Shown: one piece after another, positions 33,481 to 43,690 of the stretch | Layout of the letters: each line of letters begins with the position of its first letter | Position numbering within the stretch: position 1 is the stretch's first letter | Assembly (NCBI GenBank): GCA_905479205.1 | Contig: CAJQLP010000117.1 | Location: forward strand, 1-45,157 | From: an uncultured Luminiphilus sp. | Lineage (GTDB): Bacteria; Pseudomonadota; Gammaproteobacteria; Pseudomonadales; Halieaceae | Length of the DNA: 45,157 nucleotides | Reading direction: 5' to 3' | Notes under the pieces: generated by a model | Database searches by the model: none | What the model saw: the letters and a program-made list of their open reading frames with translations, nothing else | Told to the model about the DNA's origin: nothing | Made by a program: the position numbers and the translations under genes

Positions 33481-34570
33481 GTGGGTATGAACCCAGTGGT
33501 TTTAGCATAATAGAGTGCTCAGCAAGCTCTGCCATGATCTCACTAATAAGTGCGTCATCAAGATGACCTTCGAACTCTATGTAAAACATATAAGTCCATT
33601 TTTCAGTCTTCGATGGTCGCGAATCGATGCGCGTCAGGCTAACACCTCGATCCTCGAAAGGCTTGAGCAGGCTTAGCAACGCGCCGGGGCGATTGCGACT
33701 CGACACCAAAACCGAGGTTTTGTCCCAGCCGCTGGCTGGAACGGATTCGCGTCCAAGTACTAAAAAGCGCGTGGTGTTGCTCGCGATATCCTGAATGCCT
33801 TTTGCGACCTTAGCTAAGTCATAGGTTTCAGCCGCTAGATCACCCGCTATCGCAGCTACTCCCTCGCTTATAGACGCGAGCCGCGCTGCCTCACCATTGC
33901 TTGCGGCAGTTTCTCTAATGGTATCGGGATAGTGCGCATCGAGCCATTCACGGCACTGAGCGAGCGCCTGTGGATGCCCACAGATCAAGCGAATATCCTG
34001 CCTGTCAGTCCCTGGCCCGACCAACAAATGATGGACTATGGGCAGCTCAACTTCGCCGACAATTTGTAGTGGTGATTCAAGAAAACAATCGAGTGTCTGG
34101 CCGACCATGCCCTCGGTAGAATTCTCAACGGGCACAACACCAAAATCACAATGGCGATCTTCAACTTGCCGAAAAACGCCGGGGATAGACGCATGCGCCT
34201 CTGGAATCGCAGACTGGCCAAAATGCTTGTTAGCCGCGGCCTGAGTGTAAGTGCCTTGCGGTCCCAGGTAAGCAACCGTTAGCGGCTGCTCAAGGGCCAG
34301 GCAGCTCGACATAATCTCTCGAAAGATCTTTGCTATGTAGTCATCAGGCAACGGGCCGGGATTGCGCTCTTGAATCGCACGCAACACCTGAGCTTCACGT
34401 TCAGGTCGATAGAACAACGGAACTTCACCGCCCTCTTCTCGCACCGCAGCCAGCTTAATTTCTGCTACCTCTTGAGCGCATCGAGCACGAGCGTTGATTA
34501 AGTCAAGAAGCTCTTTATCGATAGCATCAATCTTGGCTCGAATCGCTGATAACTGTTCATCAGTAGCCAT
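33467..34570 (-). CDS. pheA: Bifunctional chorismate mutase/prephenate dehydratase (P-protein)
   Basis: Converts chorismate to prephenate and on to phenylpyruvate. Three domains: AroQ chorismate mutase (residues 1-90, with IRAKIDAIDKELLDLI), prephenate dehydratase (about 95-270, starting VAYLGPQGTYTQAA, with ENSTEGMVGQT and the catalytic Thr in SNTTRFLVLG), and a C-terminal ACT domain (KTSVLVSSRNRPGALLSLL, TRIDSRPSK) for feedback control by phenylalanine. SD AAAAGG is 7 bases before the ATG. It lies 3 bp after serC, the same order as in Pseudomonas. Confidence 0.96.
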   Translation of the reverse strand: MATDEQLSAIRAKIDAIDKELLDLINARARCAQEVAEIKLAAVREEGGEVPLFYRPEREAQVLRAIQERNPGPLPDDYIAKIFREIMSSCLALEQPLTVAYLGPQGTYTQAAANKHFGQSAIPEAHASIPGVFRQVEDRHCDFGVVPVENSTEGMVGQTLDCFLESPLQIVGEVELPIVHHLLVGPGTDRQDIRLICGHPQALAQCREWLDAHYPDTIRETAASNGEAARLASISEGVAAIAGDLAAETYDLAKVAKGIQDIASNTTRFLVLGRESVPASGWDKTSVLVSSRNRPGALLSLLKPFEDRGVSLTRIDSRPSKTEKWTYMFYIEFEGHLDDALISEIMAELAEHSIMLKPLGSYPRAPL

Positions 34571-34573
34571 AGT

Positions 34574-35647
34574 TCAACCTTTTCTCTGCGCAAAATCTCG
34601 CATGAACTCACATAGCGCAACCACTGAGGCTTCGCTGATCGCGTTGTAAATGCTTGCTCGCATACCGCCCACAGAGCGGTGTCCCTTCAAGTTAAGCAGG
34701 CCCTGCTGCTGCGCTTCACTGAGAAACGTTTTGTCCAGGCTCTCGTCGGCCAGAGTAAACGGCACGTTCATGAGTGACCGGCTCGGTACCTCGACGGGAT
34801 TAGCGTAAAGGGGGTTATCATCAATGAGCTGATAGAGCATGGCCGCTTTGTGGCGGTTGATCTTTTCAATCGCCGGCAATCCACCCAAGCCTTCCAACCA
34901 CTCGAACACTAAACCAGCCAGATAAATAGCGAAGGTCGGCGGCGTGTTATACATCGAGCCATTGCTGGCCTGCTCCGTCCAGTTAAGCGTGCTGGGACAG
35001 TCACTACGCGCTCGACCTAATAAATCTCTGCGAACGATAACAAGCGTTAACCCGGCGGGGCCAATATTTTTCTGTGCCCCCGCATAGATAACCCCGAACT
35101 GACTGACATCGATAGGTCGAGACAGCAATGTCGATGACATATCTGCCACCAAGGGCACGCCAATCTCGGGTACCCAAGAAAACTCAAGACCGCCAATTGT
35201 TTCGTTGGGGCAATAGTGTAGGAACTCACCGCCCGTTATTTGCCAGTCTTGCTGAGCTGGCACAGTAGAAAACTGCGTATCCGCCGAACTTGCGGCAACG
35301 TTGACCGTCATGAGCCGCGAAGCTTCAGCGACGGCTTTTTTTGACCACTGACCAGTAACGACGTAGTCAGCCGTCTGATCATGCTGGGCAAGGTTGAGTG
35401 GTACAGCACTGAACTGTTGGGACGCGCCGCCCTGTAAAAACAGCACAGCATAGTCATCGCTAATGCCAAGCAAGCGTCGCAGCGCGGCTTCTGCGCGCTC
35501 AATAACACCCATGAACTCGGGACTTCGGTGACTTAACTCCATAACCGAAGCGCCCGCTGACTGCCAGTCGAGGAGCTCCGCTTGAGCGCGCTCCAGTACG
35601 GCTATTGGCAGCGCAGCAGGCCCCGCGCAAAAATTATGGGCGCGCAT
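34574..35647 (-). CDS. serC: Phosphoserine aminotransferase
   Basis: PLP enzyme of the serine and pyridoxine pathways. The N-terminus NFCAGPAALP is diagnostic, HRSPEFMGVI follows, and the PLP lysine is in YAGAQKNIGPAG. The C-terminal GHRSVGGMRASIYNAIS is the other SerC signature. 357 residues, usual length. It starts 6 bases after gyrA ends, in the same direction, so it may share the gyrA transcript. Confidence 0.97.
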   Translation of the reverse strand: MRAHNFCAGPAALPIAVLERAQAELLDWQSAGASVMELSHRSPEFMGVIERAEAALRRLLGISDDYAVLFLQGGASQQFSAVPLNLAQHDQTADYVVTGQWSKKAVAEASRLMTVNVAASSADTQFSTVPAQQDWQITGGEFLHYCPNETIGGLEFSWVPEIGVPLVADMSSTLLSRPIDVSQFGVIYAGAQKNIGPAGLTLVIVRRDLLGRARSDCPSTLNWTEQASNGSMYNTPPTFAIYLAGLVFEWLEGLGGLPAIEKINRHKAAMLYQLIDDNPLYANPVEVPSRSLMNVPFTLADESLDKTFLSEAQQQGLLNLKGHRSVGGMRASIYNAISEASVVALCEFMRDFAQRKG

Positions 35648-35653
35648 CAGTGC

Positions 35654-38266
35654 TTAGTCCTGCGCGTCGGGCTCGGGCGCCTCTGCTGTCTCTTCGGCAG
35701 CAGGAGCATCAATTACCGCTGCTGCGTCATCCTCGGCGATCCGACTCACGCTGACGAGCTTTTCATCACTTCGGGTGCGAATAACGCGAACACCTTGGGT
35801 GTTACGACCCAACACTGACACCTCGTCGACTCGCGTCCGAACAGCCGTCCCCTGATCCGAAATGAGCATCATTTCATCACCCTCGAAGACCTGCTCAGCA
35901 CCCACCAGCGGACCGTTACGCTGAGTGGTCGCCATAGCGATCACACCCTTCGTACCGCGCCCTTTAATGGGGAAATCGTTGATTGCTGTTCGCTTGCCGT
36001 AGCCATTCTCGCTGACAGTGAGCAGCTCGCCGCCTTCTGCGGGAACAATCAGAGAAATAAGCCGATGGTCGTTCGCGAGCCTAATACCACGTACGCCCTT
36101 CGCAGTGCGTCCCATAGCTCTTACGGCGTCTTCGGGGAAGCGTACTGCTTTGCCCTCGCTTGAGAAGAGCATAATATCGCAGCTACCGTCAGTTACAGCG
36201 GTTCCTACAAGCCAGTCACCTTCCTCAAGCTCCAAAGCACGTAAACCAACGCTGCGCTGACGAGCAAACTGGCTCATATCGGTCTTTTTAACGGTGCCGT
36301 TGGCAGTCGCCATGAATATGTAGTGCCCTTCCTCATAGCCGTCAACAGGTAGAATAGACGTAATGCGCTCACCTTCGTCTAGAGGCAAGAGGTTCACCAT
36401 GGGCCGACCGCGCGAATTACGGCTCGCCAGTGGAATATGGAATACGCGCAACCAATAGACTTTGCCAAGGTTTGAGAAACACAAAATGGTCGCGTGGGTG
36501 CTGGCAATAAGCAGATGCTCGACAAAATCCGCATCTTTTACTGCTGTGGCCGACCTGCCAGTCCCGCCACGACGCTGCGCTTGATAATCGGTTAAGGGCT
36601 GAGTTTTGGCGTAGCCACCATGGGAAATGGTAACAACACGATCTTCCTCGGTGATCAAATCCTCAACCTTGAGATCGTGGGTCGAATCGGTGATCTCGGT
36701 TAGACGCTCGTCACCGAACTCCTCAACTATTTCTATCAACTCCTCACGAATGACGAGTATCAAGCGATCTGGATCGCCCAGAATATCGAGGAAGTCGGCA
36801 ATCTCGGCGAGCTTGTCCGCGTATTCTTGTAACAGCTTCTCGTGCTCAAGACCGGTAAGGCGATGAAGACGTAAATCAAGAATCGCCTGCGCCTGCGCGG
36901 GCGATAGGTAGTATTGACCTTCTCGAAGGCCAAAGTGCGCCTCAAGCTCATCGGGGCGGCACGCGTCTGCACCGGCCCGCTCCAACATCGTCATCACGTC
37001 ACCGGGGGTCCAGTCTTTCGCAATGAGACGCTCTTTAGCTTCAGCTGACGTTGGCGAGTTCTTGATCAACTCAATAATTTCGTCAATGTTCGCAAGCGCT
37101 ATCGCCAATCCCTCAAGGACATGACCTCGCTCTCGAGCCTTGCGTAAAAGGTAAACGGTACGTCGAGTAACCACCTCACGACGATGGCGAACAAACGCCT
37201 CAATCATATCGCGGAGGTTAAGCAGCTTAGGCTGACCGTCAACCAAAGCCACCATATTAATGCCGACTACCGATTGCAGTTGCGTCTGTGAATAAAGGTT
37301 ATTCAGCACAACGTCGCCCATTTCACCGCGGCGAAGCTCGATAACGACTCGCAAACCGTCTTTGTCGGATTCGTCTCGAAGCTCGGTGATACCTTCTATC
37401 TTCTTCTCTTTAACCAGCTCTGCGATTCGCTCGATTAAACGCGCTTTATTGAGCTGGTAAGGGATTTCGTGAATGATGATGGTGTCTTTGCCTTTGGCCT
37501 CGTCGGTAATTACCTCGGCACGCGCACGCACGTAAATTCGACCACGACCAGTACGATATGCCTGCAATATACCCGCGCGCCCGTTAATAATGGCGCCTGT
37601 TGGGAAGTCTGGGCCGGGAATGTACTCCATTAGTCCATCGACGGTAATTTCAGGGTTGTCTAGCAACGCGATACAGCCCGCAATCACTTCCCGCAGGTTG
37701 TGAGGCGGAATATTAGTCGCCATTCCAACAGCAATACCTGACGCGCCGTTGACCAATAGATTCGGCACTCGGGTTGGCATAACGACCGGAATGCGCTCGG
37801 TACCGTCGTAGTTGTCGACGAAGTCGACGGTTTCTTTTTCTAAATCGGCAAGCAGCGAATGGGCAATTTTGCGCATGCGTATTTCGGTATAACGCATCGC
37901 TGCAGCGTTATCACCATCGATCGAGCCAAAGTTGCCCTGGCCATCTACGAGGGTGTACCGCAAGGAAAACGTTTGCGCCATTCGTACGATTGTGTCGTAA
38001 ACCGCAGAGTCGCCGTGGGGATGGTATTTACCAATCACGTCACCGACTACACGCGCCGACTTTTTATACGGTTTGTTCCAATCGTTGTTGAGTTCGTTCA
38101 TGGCGAATAATACGCGCCGGTGGACGGGTTTTAAGCCGTCGCGAACGTCTGGTAGGGCACGCCCTACGATGACGCTCATCGCGTAATCCATGTACGACTG
38201 TTTCAGTTCGTCCTCAATACTGACGGGTAGAACTTCTCGAGCAATATCTTTTGGAGTATCTGCCAT
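35654..38266 (-). CDS. gyrA: DNA gyrase subunit A
   Basis: Breakage-reunion subunit of DNA gyrase. Catalytic tyrosine is Y126 in AAMRYTE. The quinolone-resistance region [17 protein letters not shown] is wild type at the two usual positions (S87 and D91, matching S83 and D87 of E. coli). QRRGGTGR, near residue 565, is the GyrA box that distinguishes gyrase from topoisomerase IV. The C-terminal beta-pinwheel follows and ends in an acidic tail. ATG 38266 is chosen (870 residues, [11 protein letters not shown]); the in-frame extension to 38365 runs through the promoter region and is not conserved. Confidence 0.97.
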   Translation of the reverse strand: MADTPKDIAREVLPVSIEDELKQSYMDYAMSVIVGRALPDVRDGLKPVHRRVLFAMNELNNDWNKPYKKSARVVGDVIGKYHPHGDSAVYDTIVRMAQTFSLRYTLVDGQGNFGSIDGDNAAAMRYTEIRMRKIAHSLLADLEKETVDFVDNYDGTERIPVVMPTRVPNLLVNGASGIAVGMATNIPPHNLREVIAGCIALLDNPEITVDGLMEYIPGPDFPTGAIINGRAGILQAYRTGRGRIYVRARAEVITDEAKGKDTIIIHEIPYQLNKARLIERIAELVKEKKIEGITELRDESDKDGLRVVIELRRGEMGDVVLNNLYSQTQLQSVVGINMVALVDGQPKLLNLRDMIEAFVRHRREVVTRRTVYLLRKARERGHVLEGLAIALANIDEIIELIKNSPTSAEAKERLIAKDWTPGDVMTMLERAGADACRPDELEAHFGLREGQYYLSPAQAQAILDLRLHRLTGLEHEKLLQEYADKLAEIADFLDILGDPDRLILVIREELIEIVEEFGDERLTEITDSTHDLKVEDLITEEDRVVTISHGGYAKTQPLTDYQAQRRGGTGRSATAVKDADFVEHLLIASTHATILCFSNLGKVYWLRVFHIPLASRNSRGRPMVNLLPLDEGERITSILPVDGYEEGHYIFMATANGTVKKTDMSQFARQRSVGLRALELEEGDWLVGTAVTDGSCDIMLFSSEGKAVRFPEDAVRAMGRTAKGVRGIRLANDHRLISLIVPAEGGELLTVSENGYGKRTAINDFPIKGRGTKGVIAMATTQRNGPLVGAEQVFEGDEMMLISDQGTAVRTRVDEVSVLGRNTQGVRVIRTRSDEKLVSVSRIAEDDAAAVIDAPAAEETAEAPEPDAQD

Positions 38267-38372
38267 TCGGCCTGCTTCGCTGGGAGGAATAAAGTGGTTT
38301 TTTCTAACGCCCTGATAGTACCAAATTAGAGCCAATCGGGCTACGTACGACACAGGATTTCTCACGACACGT

Positions 38373-38378
38373 TATACT
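38373..38378 (+). promoter_or_regulatory. Candidate -10 box for mtaD-ubiG-mupP-yciK
   Basis: TATACT lies 25 bases upstream of the mtaD ATG in the 137-bp gap divergent from gyrA. No good -35 hexamer is found at 16-18 bases. SD AAGG is at 38392-38395. Confidence 0.3.
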
Positions 38379-38403
38379 GCGCCCACACCCCAAGGAAACA
38401 CCC

Positions 38404-39768
38404 ATGTCTGACATCGATTACATCCTGTACCCAGAGTGGATCGTGCCCGTCGTGCCGCGGGATACGGTCCTTGTAAATCACTGCGTTGTGGTCACCGACA
38501 GCCGCATTGTCAACATTTGCCCAAGCAGTGAAGGCAGGAAGCTTGAAGCTAAACGGCACATTGAGTTACCGCAACACGTTCTATTACCCGGACTCATTAA
38601 CTGCCACGGCCACGCCGCCATGTCCTTATTGCGCGGCTATGCGGACGACCAGCCACTGATGACGTGGCTCGGCGAGATTTGGCCTGCAGAAACAGCCTTC
38701 GTATCGGAAGATTATGTTCGCGACGGCACCGATCTAGCGCTCGCAGAGCTTTTGCTGGGTGGCACCACCACCTTCAGCGACATGTATTTTTATCCCGACG
38801 TCACGGCAGAGCGCGCTGATTTCGTAGGCCTCAGAGCGCAGTTAGTGTTCCCTGTCATCGACGTACAAACAGCCTGGGCTCGCGACCCTGAGGAATACCT
38901 CGCCAAAGGACTCGCGCTGCGTGATACCTATCGTAATCATGAGCGCATCGAAATTGGCTTTGGACCTCATTCAAACTACACAGTGAGTGAAGAAACGCTG
39001 CAACGCGTCGCTACCCTCGCGAATGAGTTAGATGCGCCTGTGCAGATTCATTTGCATGAAACCCGCGGCGAAGTTCAAATGTCGGTAGAAAACCTCGGTG
39101 AGCGACCCATAGAGCAGCTTAATCGACTTGGCATGCTGGGCCCTCGGAGCCAATGTGTTCACATGACGGCACTGTCCGAGGGTGACTTCGATATTCTCGA
39201 GCAAACAGGGGCTCATGTTATTCACTGCCCTCGATCGAATATGAAGCTCGCGTCGGGCATCTGCCCCACGCAGCGATTACTCGACCGCGACATTAACGTA
39301 GCCCTAGGAACCGATGGCGCAGCCAGCAATAATCGAATCAATATGATTGCCGAGATACAGGCAGCAGCGCTCATAGCCAAGCTCGAAAATAGTGAGTCCA
39401 CCGCCATATCGGCAGCAACTGCACTAGAAATGGCGACCATTAACGGTGCAAAGGCACTCGGACTAGACAATGACATTGGTTCTCTCGAAATTGGCAAGCA
39501 GGCCGATATGATCGCCTTGAGACTCGACGACCCTGCCTTGCAGCCCGTCAATAACGTGCTGTCACATGTTGTATATGCCACCTCAGGCGCCGAACTGACC
39601 CACAGCTGGGTCGCCGGAAAACCGTTAGTGGTCGACCGGCAACTAACCACCCTTTCAGTGGCTACTATCACGTCGAGAGCCAATACTTGGCGAGACCAGT
39701 TATTAGCTTTTCGGGCGCAGCGAAGCAGTGAAAACAACGCCCACCACCAGGAGAACAACCCCCAATGA
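38404..39768 (+). CDS. mtaD: 5-methylthioadenosine/S-adenosylhomocysteine deaminase
   Basis: Amidohydrolase of the TRZ/ATZ class that deaminates methylthioadenosine and related nucleosides. Metal and catalytic motifs: NCHGHAAMSLLRG (HxH type), PVQIHLHETRGE, and LGTDGAASNNRINM. 454 residues, usual length. SD AAGG lies 8 bases before the ATG. It heads an operon with ubiG, mupP and yciK divergent from gyrA, an arrangement shared with Pseudomonas, where the MtaD-type function supports methylthioadenosine recycling. Exact substrate preference is not visible. Confidence 0.92.
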   Translation: MSDIDYILYPEWIVPVVPRDTVLVNHCVVVTDSRIVNICPSSEGRKLEAKRHIELPQHVLLPGLINCHGHAAMSLLRGYADDQPLMTWLGEIWPAETAFVSEDYVRDGTDLALAELLLGGTTTFSDMYFYPDVTAERADFVGLRAQLVFPVIDVQTAWARDPEEYLAKGLALRDTYRNHERIEIGFGPHSNYTVSEETLQRVATLANELDAPVQIHLHETRGEVQMSVENLGERPIEQLNRLGMLGPRSQCVHMTALSEGDFDILEQTGAHVIHCPRSNMKLASGICPTQRLLDRDINVALGTDGAASNNRINMIAEIQAAALIAKLENSESTAISAATALEMATINGAKALGLDNDIGSLEIGKQADMIALRLDDPALQPVNNVLSHVVYATSGAELTHSWVAGKPLVVDRQLTTLSVATITSRANTWRDQLLAFRAQRSSENNAHHQENNPQ

Positions 39769-40475
39769 CTCAGCGTAATGTCGACGATGCAGAAATAGCC
39801 AAGTTCGAAGCTTTGGCTTCTCGCTGGTGGGACCCTACCAGCGAATTTAAGCCGCTACATGATATCAATCCTTTGCGCGCCAATTGGATTGACGATTTCG
39901 CCCACGTAGACACTAAGCAACTACTCGATGTCGGCTGCGGCGGCGGCTTAATAGCCGAGGCCATGGCTTGGCGTGGCGCCAAAGTGAAAGGCATCGACAT
40001 GGGTGAGGCACCTTTGAACGTAGCAAAAATTCATCGCCTTGAAAGCGAACTTGACATTGACTACGAACAAATCACGGCTGAGGAGCTCGCAGAGCGCGAG
40101 CCAGGCCATTACGACGTCGTGTGCTGCCTGGAGATGCTTGAGCACGTGCCTGACCCATCGGCGGTGATTGCAGCCTGCGCAGCACTCGCCAAACCAGGAG
40201 CACATTTATTTTTTTCAACGATAAATCGCAATCCTAAGGCTTTTGCCTTCGCCATTGTGGGGGCCGAGTATGTGTTAAACATGCTGCCAAGAGGGACTCA
40301 TGAATACAGTAAATTTATACGCCCCTCTGAGCTGGGGCGATGGATTCGTGACGCGGGCTTGCAACTCACTGACATGACAGGATTAACCTATAACCCAATC
40401 ACAAAACACTATCGCTTGAACTCCAATGACGTCTCGGTCAACTACATGGTCCGCGCCGTGAAACCCGCGGCATAA
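39765..40475 (+). CDS. ubiG: UbiG, ubiquinone biosynthesis O-methyltransferase
   Basis: SAM-dependent methyltransferase that performs both O-methylations in ubiquinone synthesis. Motifs: FEALASRWWDP near the start, LLDVGCGGGLIAEAMA (SAM site), CLEMLEHVPDP, and the C-terminal MTGLTYNPITKHYRL, all typical of UbiG. 236 residues. ATG overlaps the mtaD stop by 4 bp. Like other UbiG proteins it has an amphipathic membrane-contact region rather than a membrane helix. Confidence 0.96.
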   Translation: MTQRNVDDAEIAKFEALASRWWDPTSEFKPLHDINPLRANWIDDFAHVDTKQLLDVGCGGGLIAEAMAWRGAKVKGIDMGEAPLNVAKIHRLESELDIDYEQITAEELAEREPGHYDVVCCLEMLEHVPDPSAVIAACAALAKPGAHLFFSTINRNPKAFAFAIVGAEYVLNMLPRGTHEYSKFIRPSELGRWIRDAGLQLTDMTGLTYNPITKHYRLNSNDVSVNYMVRAVKPAA

Positions 40476-40491
40476 CAGAGAGGCTTTTTAC

Positions 40492-41169
40492 GTGAAAAGC
40501 TTCACTTGCCAACCTGAGGCCGTCATTTTCGATCTAGACGGCACACTTATTGATACGGCAGACGAGTTCATACGCGTGGTCCAACTCATGCGAAGTCAGC
40601 GTGGATTGCCTCCACTGCCCAATGAACAGGTACGAAAAAGTGTGTCCAACGGCTCGGGTGCACTGGTGACGCTAGCACTTGGCAGCGAGCCAGAAACCGC
40701 AGACCATGAGCAGCTTCGCTTGGAATTTTTAGAGCACTATGAACGCATTCTCGGCACCAGTGCATTGCCTTATCAGGGAATGCATGAACTTGTGCAACAG
40801 CTGCACGATGCGGGTATCCCTTGGGGCGTCGCCACTAATAAGTTTCGCCGCTACGCAGAACCTCTTATGGCTGCGATGAATTTTCAGCCGCCAACGAACA
40901 GCCTAGTAACACCCTGCGATGTTACCCATGCAAAACCACATCCAGAGTCTATTTTACTGAGCTGCCACAATGTAGGCGCGCGACCCGAACACTCCCTGTA
41001 CATAGGCGATCACAAACGCGATATTGAGGCGGGCAATGCCGCCGGCTGCTTCACCATCGCAGCGAGCTATGGCTATATTGAAGATGGCGACGATCCTGCA
41101 CAGTGGGAAGCCGACGCGCTTGCCAGCTCAAGTGAAGAACTAGCAGGCATGATTATGAGGATGATTTAG
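40492..41169 (+). CDS. mupP: HAD phosphatase, MupP-like N-acetylmuramate 6-phosphate phosphatase
   Basis: HAD-family phosphatase. Motif I is FDLDGTLIDTADEF, motif II/III regions are GVATNKFRRYAEPL and HAKPHPESI, and motif IV is YIGDHKRDIEAGNAAG. In Pseudomonas the gene between ubiG and yciK is MupP, which dephosphorylates MurNAc-6-P in the peptidoglycan recycling route that supplies UDP-MurNAc; older annotations say phosphoglycolate phosphatase. The start is GTG 40492 with GAGAGG 8 bases upstream, giving 225 residues. Its stop shares one base with the yciK start. Confidence 0.88.
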   Translation: MKSFTCQPEAVIFDLDGTLIDTADEFIRVVQLMRSQRGLPPLPNEQVRKSVSNGSGALVTLALGSEPETADHEQLRLEFLEHYERILGTSALPYQGMHELVQQLHDAGIPWGVATNKFRRYAEPLMAAMNFQPPTNSLVTPCDVTHAKPHPESILLSCHNVGARPEHSLYIGDHKRDIEAGNAAGCFTIAASYGYIEDGDDPAQWEADALASSSEELAGMIMRMI

Positions 41170-41924
41170 TGACTTTTGTTCCAGAGGGTTGGCACCCAGC
41201 TGCCGATGAGCTTAACGGCAAAACCATTCTAATTACCGGCGCGGGCGACGGTATAGGCAAAGCGGTTGCCCTCGCCTGCGCGAGACACGGTGCTGAGGTG
41301 TTGCTGCTGGGCCGCACGGAGAAAAAACTAGAGGCGGTCTATGACACGATTATGACCGAAGAACTTGTGACGCCCGGAATTATTCCCTGCGACCTTAGCC
41401 AAGTGAGCCACGATGCTCTCTGCGAATTGGGCCAGGAACTGGGAAGCAGCATAGACAAACTAGACGGCCTGGTGCACAACGCGAGTATTTTAGGTGACCG
41501 CAAGTCAATGGCTCAGACCAGCGTCGCGACGTGGAACCAAGTTATGCAAGTCAATGTCAATGCACCCTTTATGCTCACCCAAGTCATGTTGCCGCTGCTA
41601 CATGCGGCCCCCGAGGCATCGGTGGTGTTTACCAGTTCTGGCGTGGGGCGTAAGGGACGAGCATTTTGGGGAGCCTACGCCACATCAAAGTTCGCTACCG
41701 AAGGGATGATGCAGGTACTTGCAGATGAACTTACCAATACAACGAAAATACGCGTAAACAGCTTAAATCCAGGGGCTATTAATACCGCAATGCGTCGTAT
41801 GGCCTACCCCGCCGAACCACCTACTACTAACCCAGATCCCGAGGCGCTTGTGAGCGCCTGGCTTTACTTAATGAGCAACGACAGCGCCGCGCTAAATGGT
41901 CAGGCGCTCTCTGTTCAATCCTGA
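41169..41924 (+). CDS. yciK: YciK-like short-chain dehydrogenase
   Basis: Classical SDR oxidoreductase of 251 residues. NAD(P) motif: LITGAGDGIGKAVA; catalytic Ser in FTSSGVGRKGRAFWG and Tyr-Lys in YATSKFATEG; NSLNPGAINTAM follows. Matches YciK of E. coli, physiological substrate unknown. GTG start at 41169 overlaps the mupP stop by one base. Last gene of the operon; converges on rluB with 10 bp between. Confidence 0.92.
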   Translation: MTFVPEGWHPAADELNGKTILITGAGDGIGKAVALACARHGAEVLLLGRTEKKLEAVYDTIMTEELVTPGIIPCDLSQVSHDALCELGQELGSSIDKLDGLVHNASILGDRKSMAQTSVATWNQVMQVNVNAPFMLTQVMLPLLHAAPEASVVFTSSGVGRKGRAFWGAYATSKFATEGMMQVLADELTNTTKIRVNSLNPGAINTAMRRMAYPAEPPTTNPDPEALVSAWLYLMSNDSAALNGQALSVQS

Positions 41925-41934
41925 GCTCGAGCCA

Positions 41935-42879
41935 CTACCGCTTCTTCCGGCGGACGAATTTATCGTCCCCTTCGAACATGCGACGATTCGCCTTTCGACC
42001 TGATTTTTTAGAGAGCCGATCAAGCTTTTCCTGCTCTTTAGGGTTCAGCACTTGGGCGCCCTTCGGTGGCATGCCTGCCATACCGTAAAGTACTTCCACG
42101 TCCTTATTAGGGAGTTCCATCCACTCACCCTTTTTGAGCTTAGGGGGTATGAAAACATTGCCGTAGCGAACGCGCTTAAGGCGCGAGACTGTCAGCCCTT
42201 GCGACTCCCAAAGCCGGCGAACTTCGCGATTGCGACCTTCCATGAGAACCACATAAAACCATCGATTGATCCCCTCACCGCCACCATCGACAACATCGGT
42301 AAAACGCGCAGGACCGTCATCGAGCATGACTCCTTCACGCAGGGTATTGATGATTTCGAGACTCACATTACCCATTACGCGAACTAAGTATTCGCGCTCA
42401 ATCATGCTCGATGGGTGCATGAGGGAATTAGCAAGCTCACCGTCAGTAGTGAATAACAGCAGCCCAGACGTGTTGTAGTCGAGGCGCCCGATGACGATCC
42501 AGCGCCCAGACTTCAGTGCCGGCAACGAATCGAAAACCGTACGCCGGCCTTCAGGATCTTTTCGCGAACACACTTCACCAACGGGCTTGTGGTAAAGCAA
42601 ACAGCGCACTTTTTCACCGGCACTGATTTCAACAGGCTTACCGTCTACCTTAATGGCTTGCTCGGCGCTGACTCTGTCGCCCAGCTTGGCCTGCTTCCCA
42701 TCAAGCTCGACACGCCCAGCTTCTATCCAGCGCTCCATTTCTCGACGAGAGCCCAGACCCACACGGGCTAAAACCTTCTGAACCTTTTCGCCGGGCTGTA
42801 GCTCGCGCTCTTGAAGCTCAGCGCTGACTATCGTCTTCGCTTGCTTCTTCGGTGTCTTGCTTTTCTGCGAGTTCTTCAC
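41935..42879 (-). CDS. rluB: 23S rRNA pseudouridine(2605) synthase
   Basis: RsuA-family pseudouridine synthase. An S4 RNA-binding domain (KVQKVLARVGLGSRREMERWI) precedes the catalytic domain with the active Asp in VIGRLDYNTSGLLLFT, and NREVRRLWESQGL is the third family motif. A Lys/Arg-rich tail ends the 314-residue protein. The start GTG 42879 has GAGG 9 bases upstream, giving a 62-bp overlap with scpB in another frame, long for this window; a start further in cannot be excluded because the family N-terminus is variable. Same order as in Pseudomonas (scpA-scpB-rluB). Confidence 0.93.
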   Translation of the reverse strand: MKNSQKSKTPKKQAKTIVSAELQERELQPGEKVQKVLARVGLGSRREMERWIEAGRVELDGKQAKLGDRVSAEQAIKVDGKPVEISAGEKVRCLLYHKPVGEVCSRKDPEGRRTVFDSLPALKSGRWIVIGRLDYNTSGLLLFTTDGELANSLMHPSSMIEREYLVRVMGNVSLEIINTLREGVMLDDGPARFTDVVDGGGEGINRWFYVVLMEGRNREVRRLWESQGLTVSRLKRVRYGNVFIPPKLKKGEWMELPNKDVEVLYGMAGMPPKGAQVLNPKEQEKLDRLSKKSGRKANRRMFEGDDKFVRRKKR

Positions 42880-43690
42880 TCGAATATTCCTCTATCGACG
42901 CTTCCGCAGCGTGTGATTGCTCAGGTTCATAGTCTGAACCCTCTGGGCGGTACTCTACTTGTTCGGCCTCAACATCATTGTCGCCGGATGGCTCGACGCT
43001 CGCACCTTCGTCTAGATCTGACTCTATAGCGGGGTCAGATTCCTCGCGGTCCACCAGTGTATCCGTCGATACAGCATAATCAGACGCTGTATCGGAACCT
43101 TCAGACGCTTGTCCTAGTGCGTCTGCATCGGGAACACTCAACCCTAGGTCGCCGTTCAAATTGTCGAGCTCTTTAATCTCGGCGAGGGGGGGCAGATCTT
43201 CTAACGACTTTAAATTGAAATAATCGAGAAATTGGCGCGTGGTCGCATACATCGCAGGGCGACCTGGCACGTCACGATGCCCAACAACACGAACCCACTC
43301 TCGCTCTTGCAGGGTTTTGACAATATTAGAGCTCACCGCGACGCCTCGGATCTCTTCAATCTCCCCACGGGTTATGGGCTGTCGATATGCAATGAGCGAC
43401 AGGGTCTCAAGCAAGGCGCGTGAGTAGCGTTGAGGCCGTTCTTGCCAAAGTCGCCCCACCCATGTGGCCAGATTCTGCCGCACTTGAAAGCGGAAGCCAC
43501 TGGCCACGCGAACCAGCTCATAGCCTCTCCCCTCACAGCGCTCAGCCACTTCCTCCAACGCACTACTGATGTCTTCATCAGTCGGTCGCTCGAACTCATC
43601 AAACAGCTGCGATAGACGCTTAACTGACAGCGGCTCACCCGCTGCCATCAGAGCGCCTTCTACAATGTGTACTAACCCCGTCTCAGACAT
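42818..43690 (-). CDS. scpB: Segregation and condensation protein B
   Basis: Kleisin-interacting winged-helix protein of the SMC-ScpAB condensin. Two winged-helix domains cover about residues 1-165, with SRALLETLSLIAYRQPITRGEIEEIRG and the later MYATTRQFLDYFNLKSLEDLPPL. Everything after about residue 190 is low-complexity and strongly acidic (Glu, Asp, Ser), a tail also found in many gammaproteobacterial ScpB proteins. It starts on the last base of scpA (1-bp overlap) and its tail region overlaps the rluB start. Confidence 0.94.
   Translation of the reverse strand: MSETGLVHIVEGALMAAGEPLSVKRLSQLFDEFERPTDEDISSALEEVAERCEGRGYELVRVASGFRFQVRQNLATWVGRLWQERPQRYSRALLETLSLIAYRQPITRGEIEEIRGVAVSSNIVKTLQEREWVRVVGHRDVPGRPAMYATTRQFLDYFNLKSLEDLPPLAEIKELDNLNGDLGLSVPDADALGQASEGSDTASDYAVSTDTLVDREESDPAIESDLDEGASVEPSGDNDVEAEQVEYRPEGSDYEPEQSHAAEASIEEYSSEELAEKQDTEEASEDDSQR

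Noticed and set aside
38267-38365. 33-codon N-terminal extension of gyrA
   Set aside because: It reads through the promoter region and lacks family similarity; the known GyrA N-terminus begins at ATG 38266.
38404-39768. Atrazine chlorohydrolase-type function for mtaD
   Set aside because: The family is shared, but the ubiG-mupP-yciK-gyrA context and motifs fit the methylthioadenosine/SAH deaminase group.
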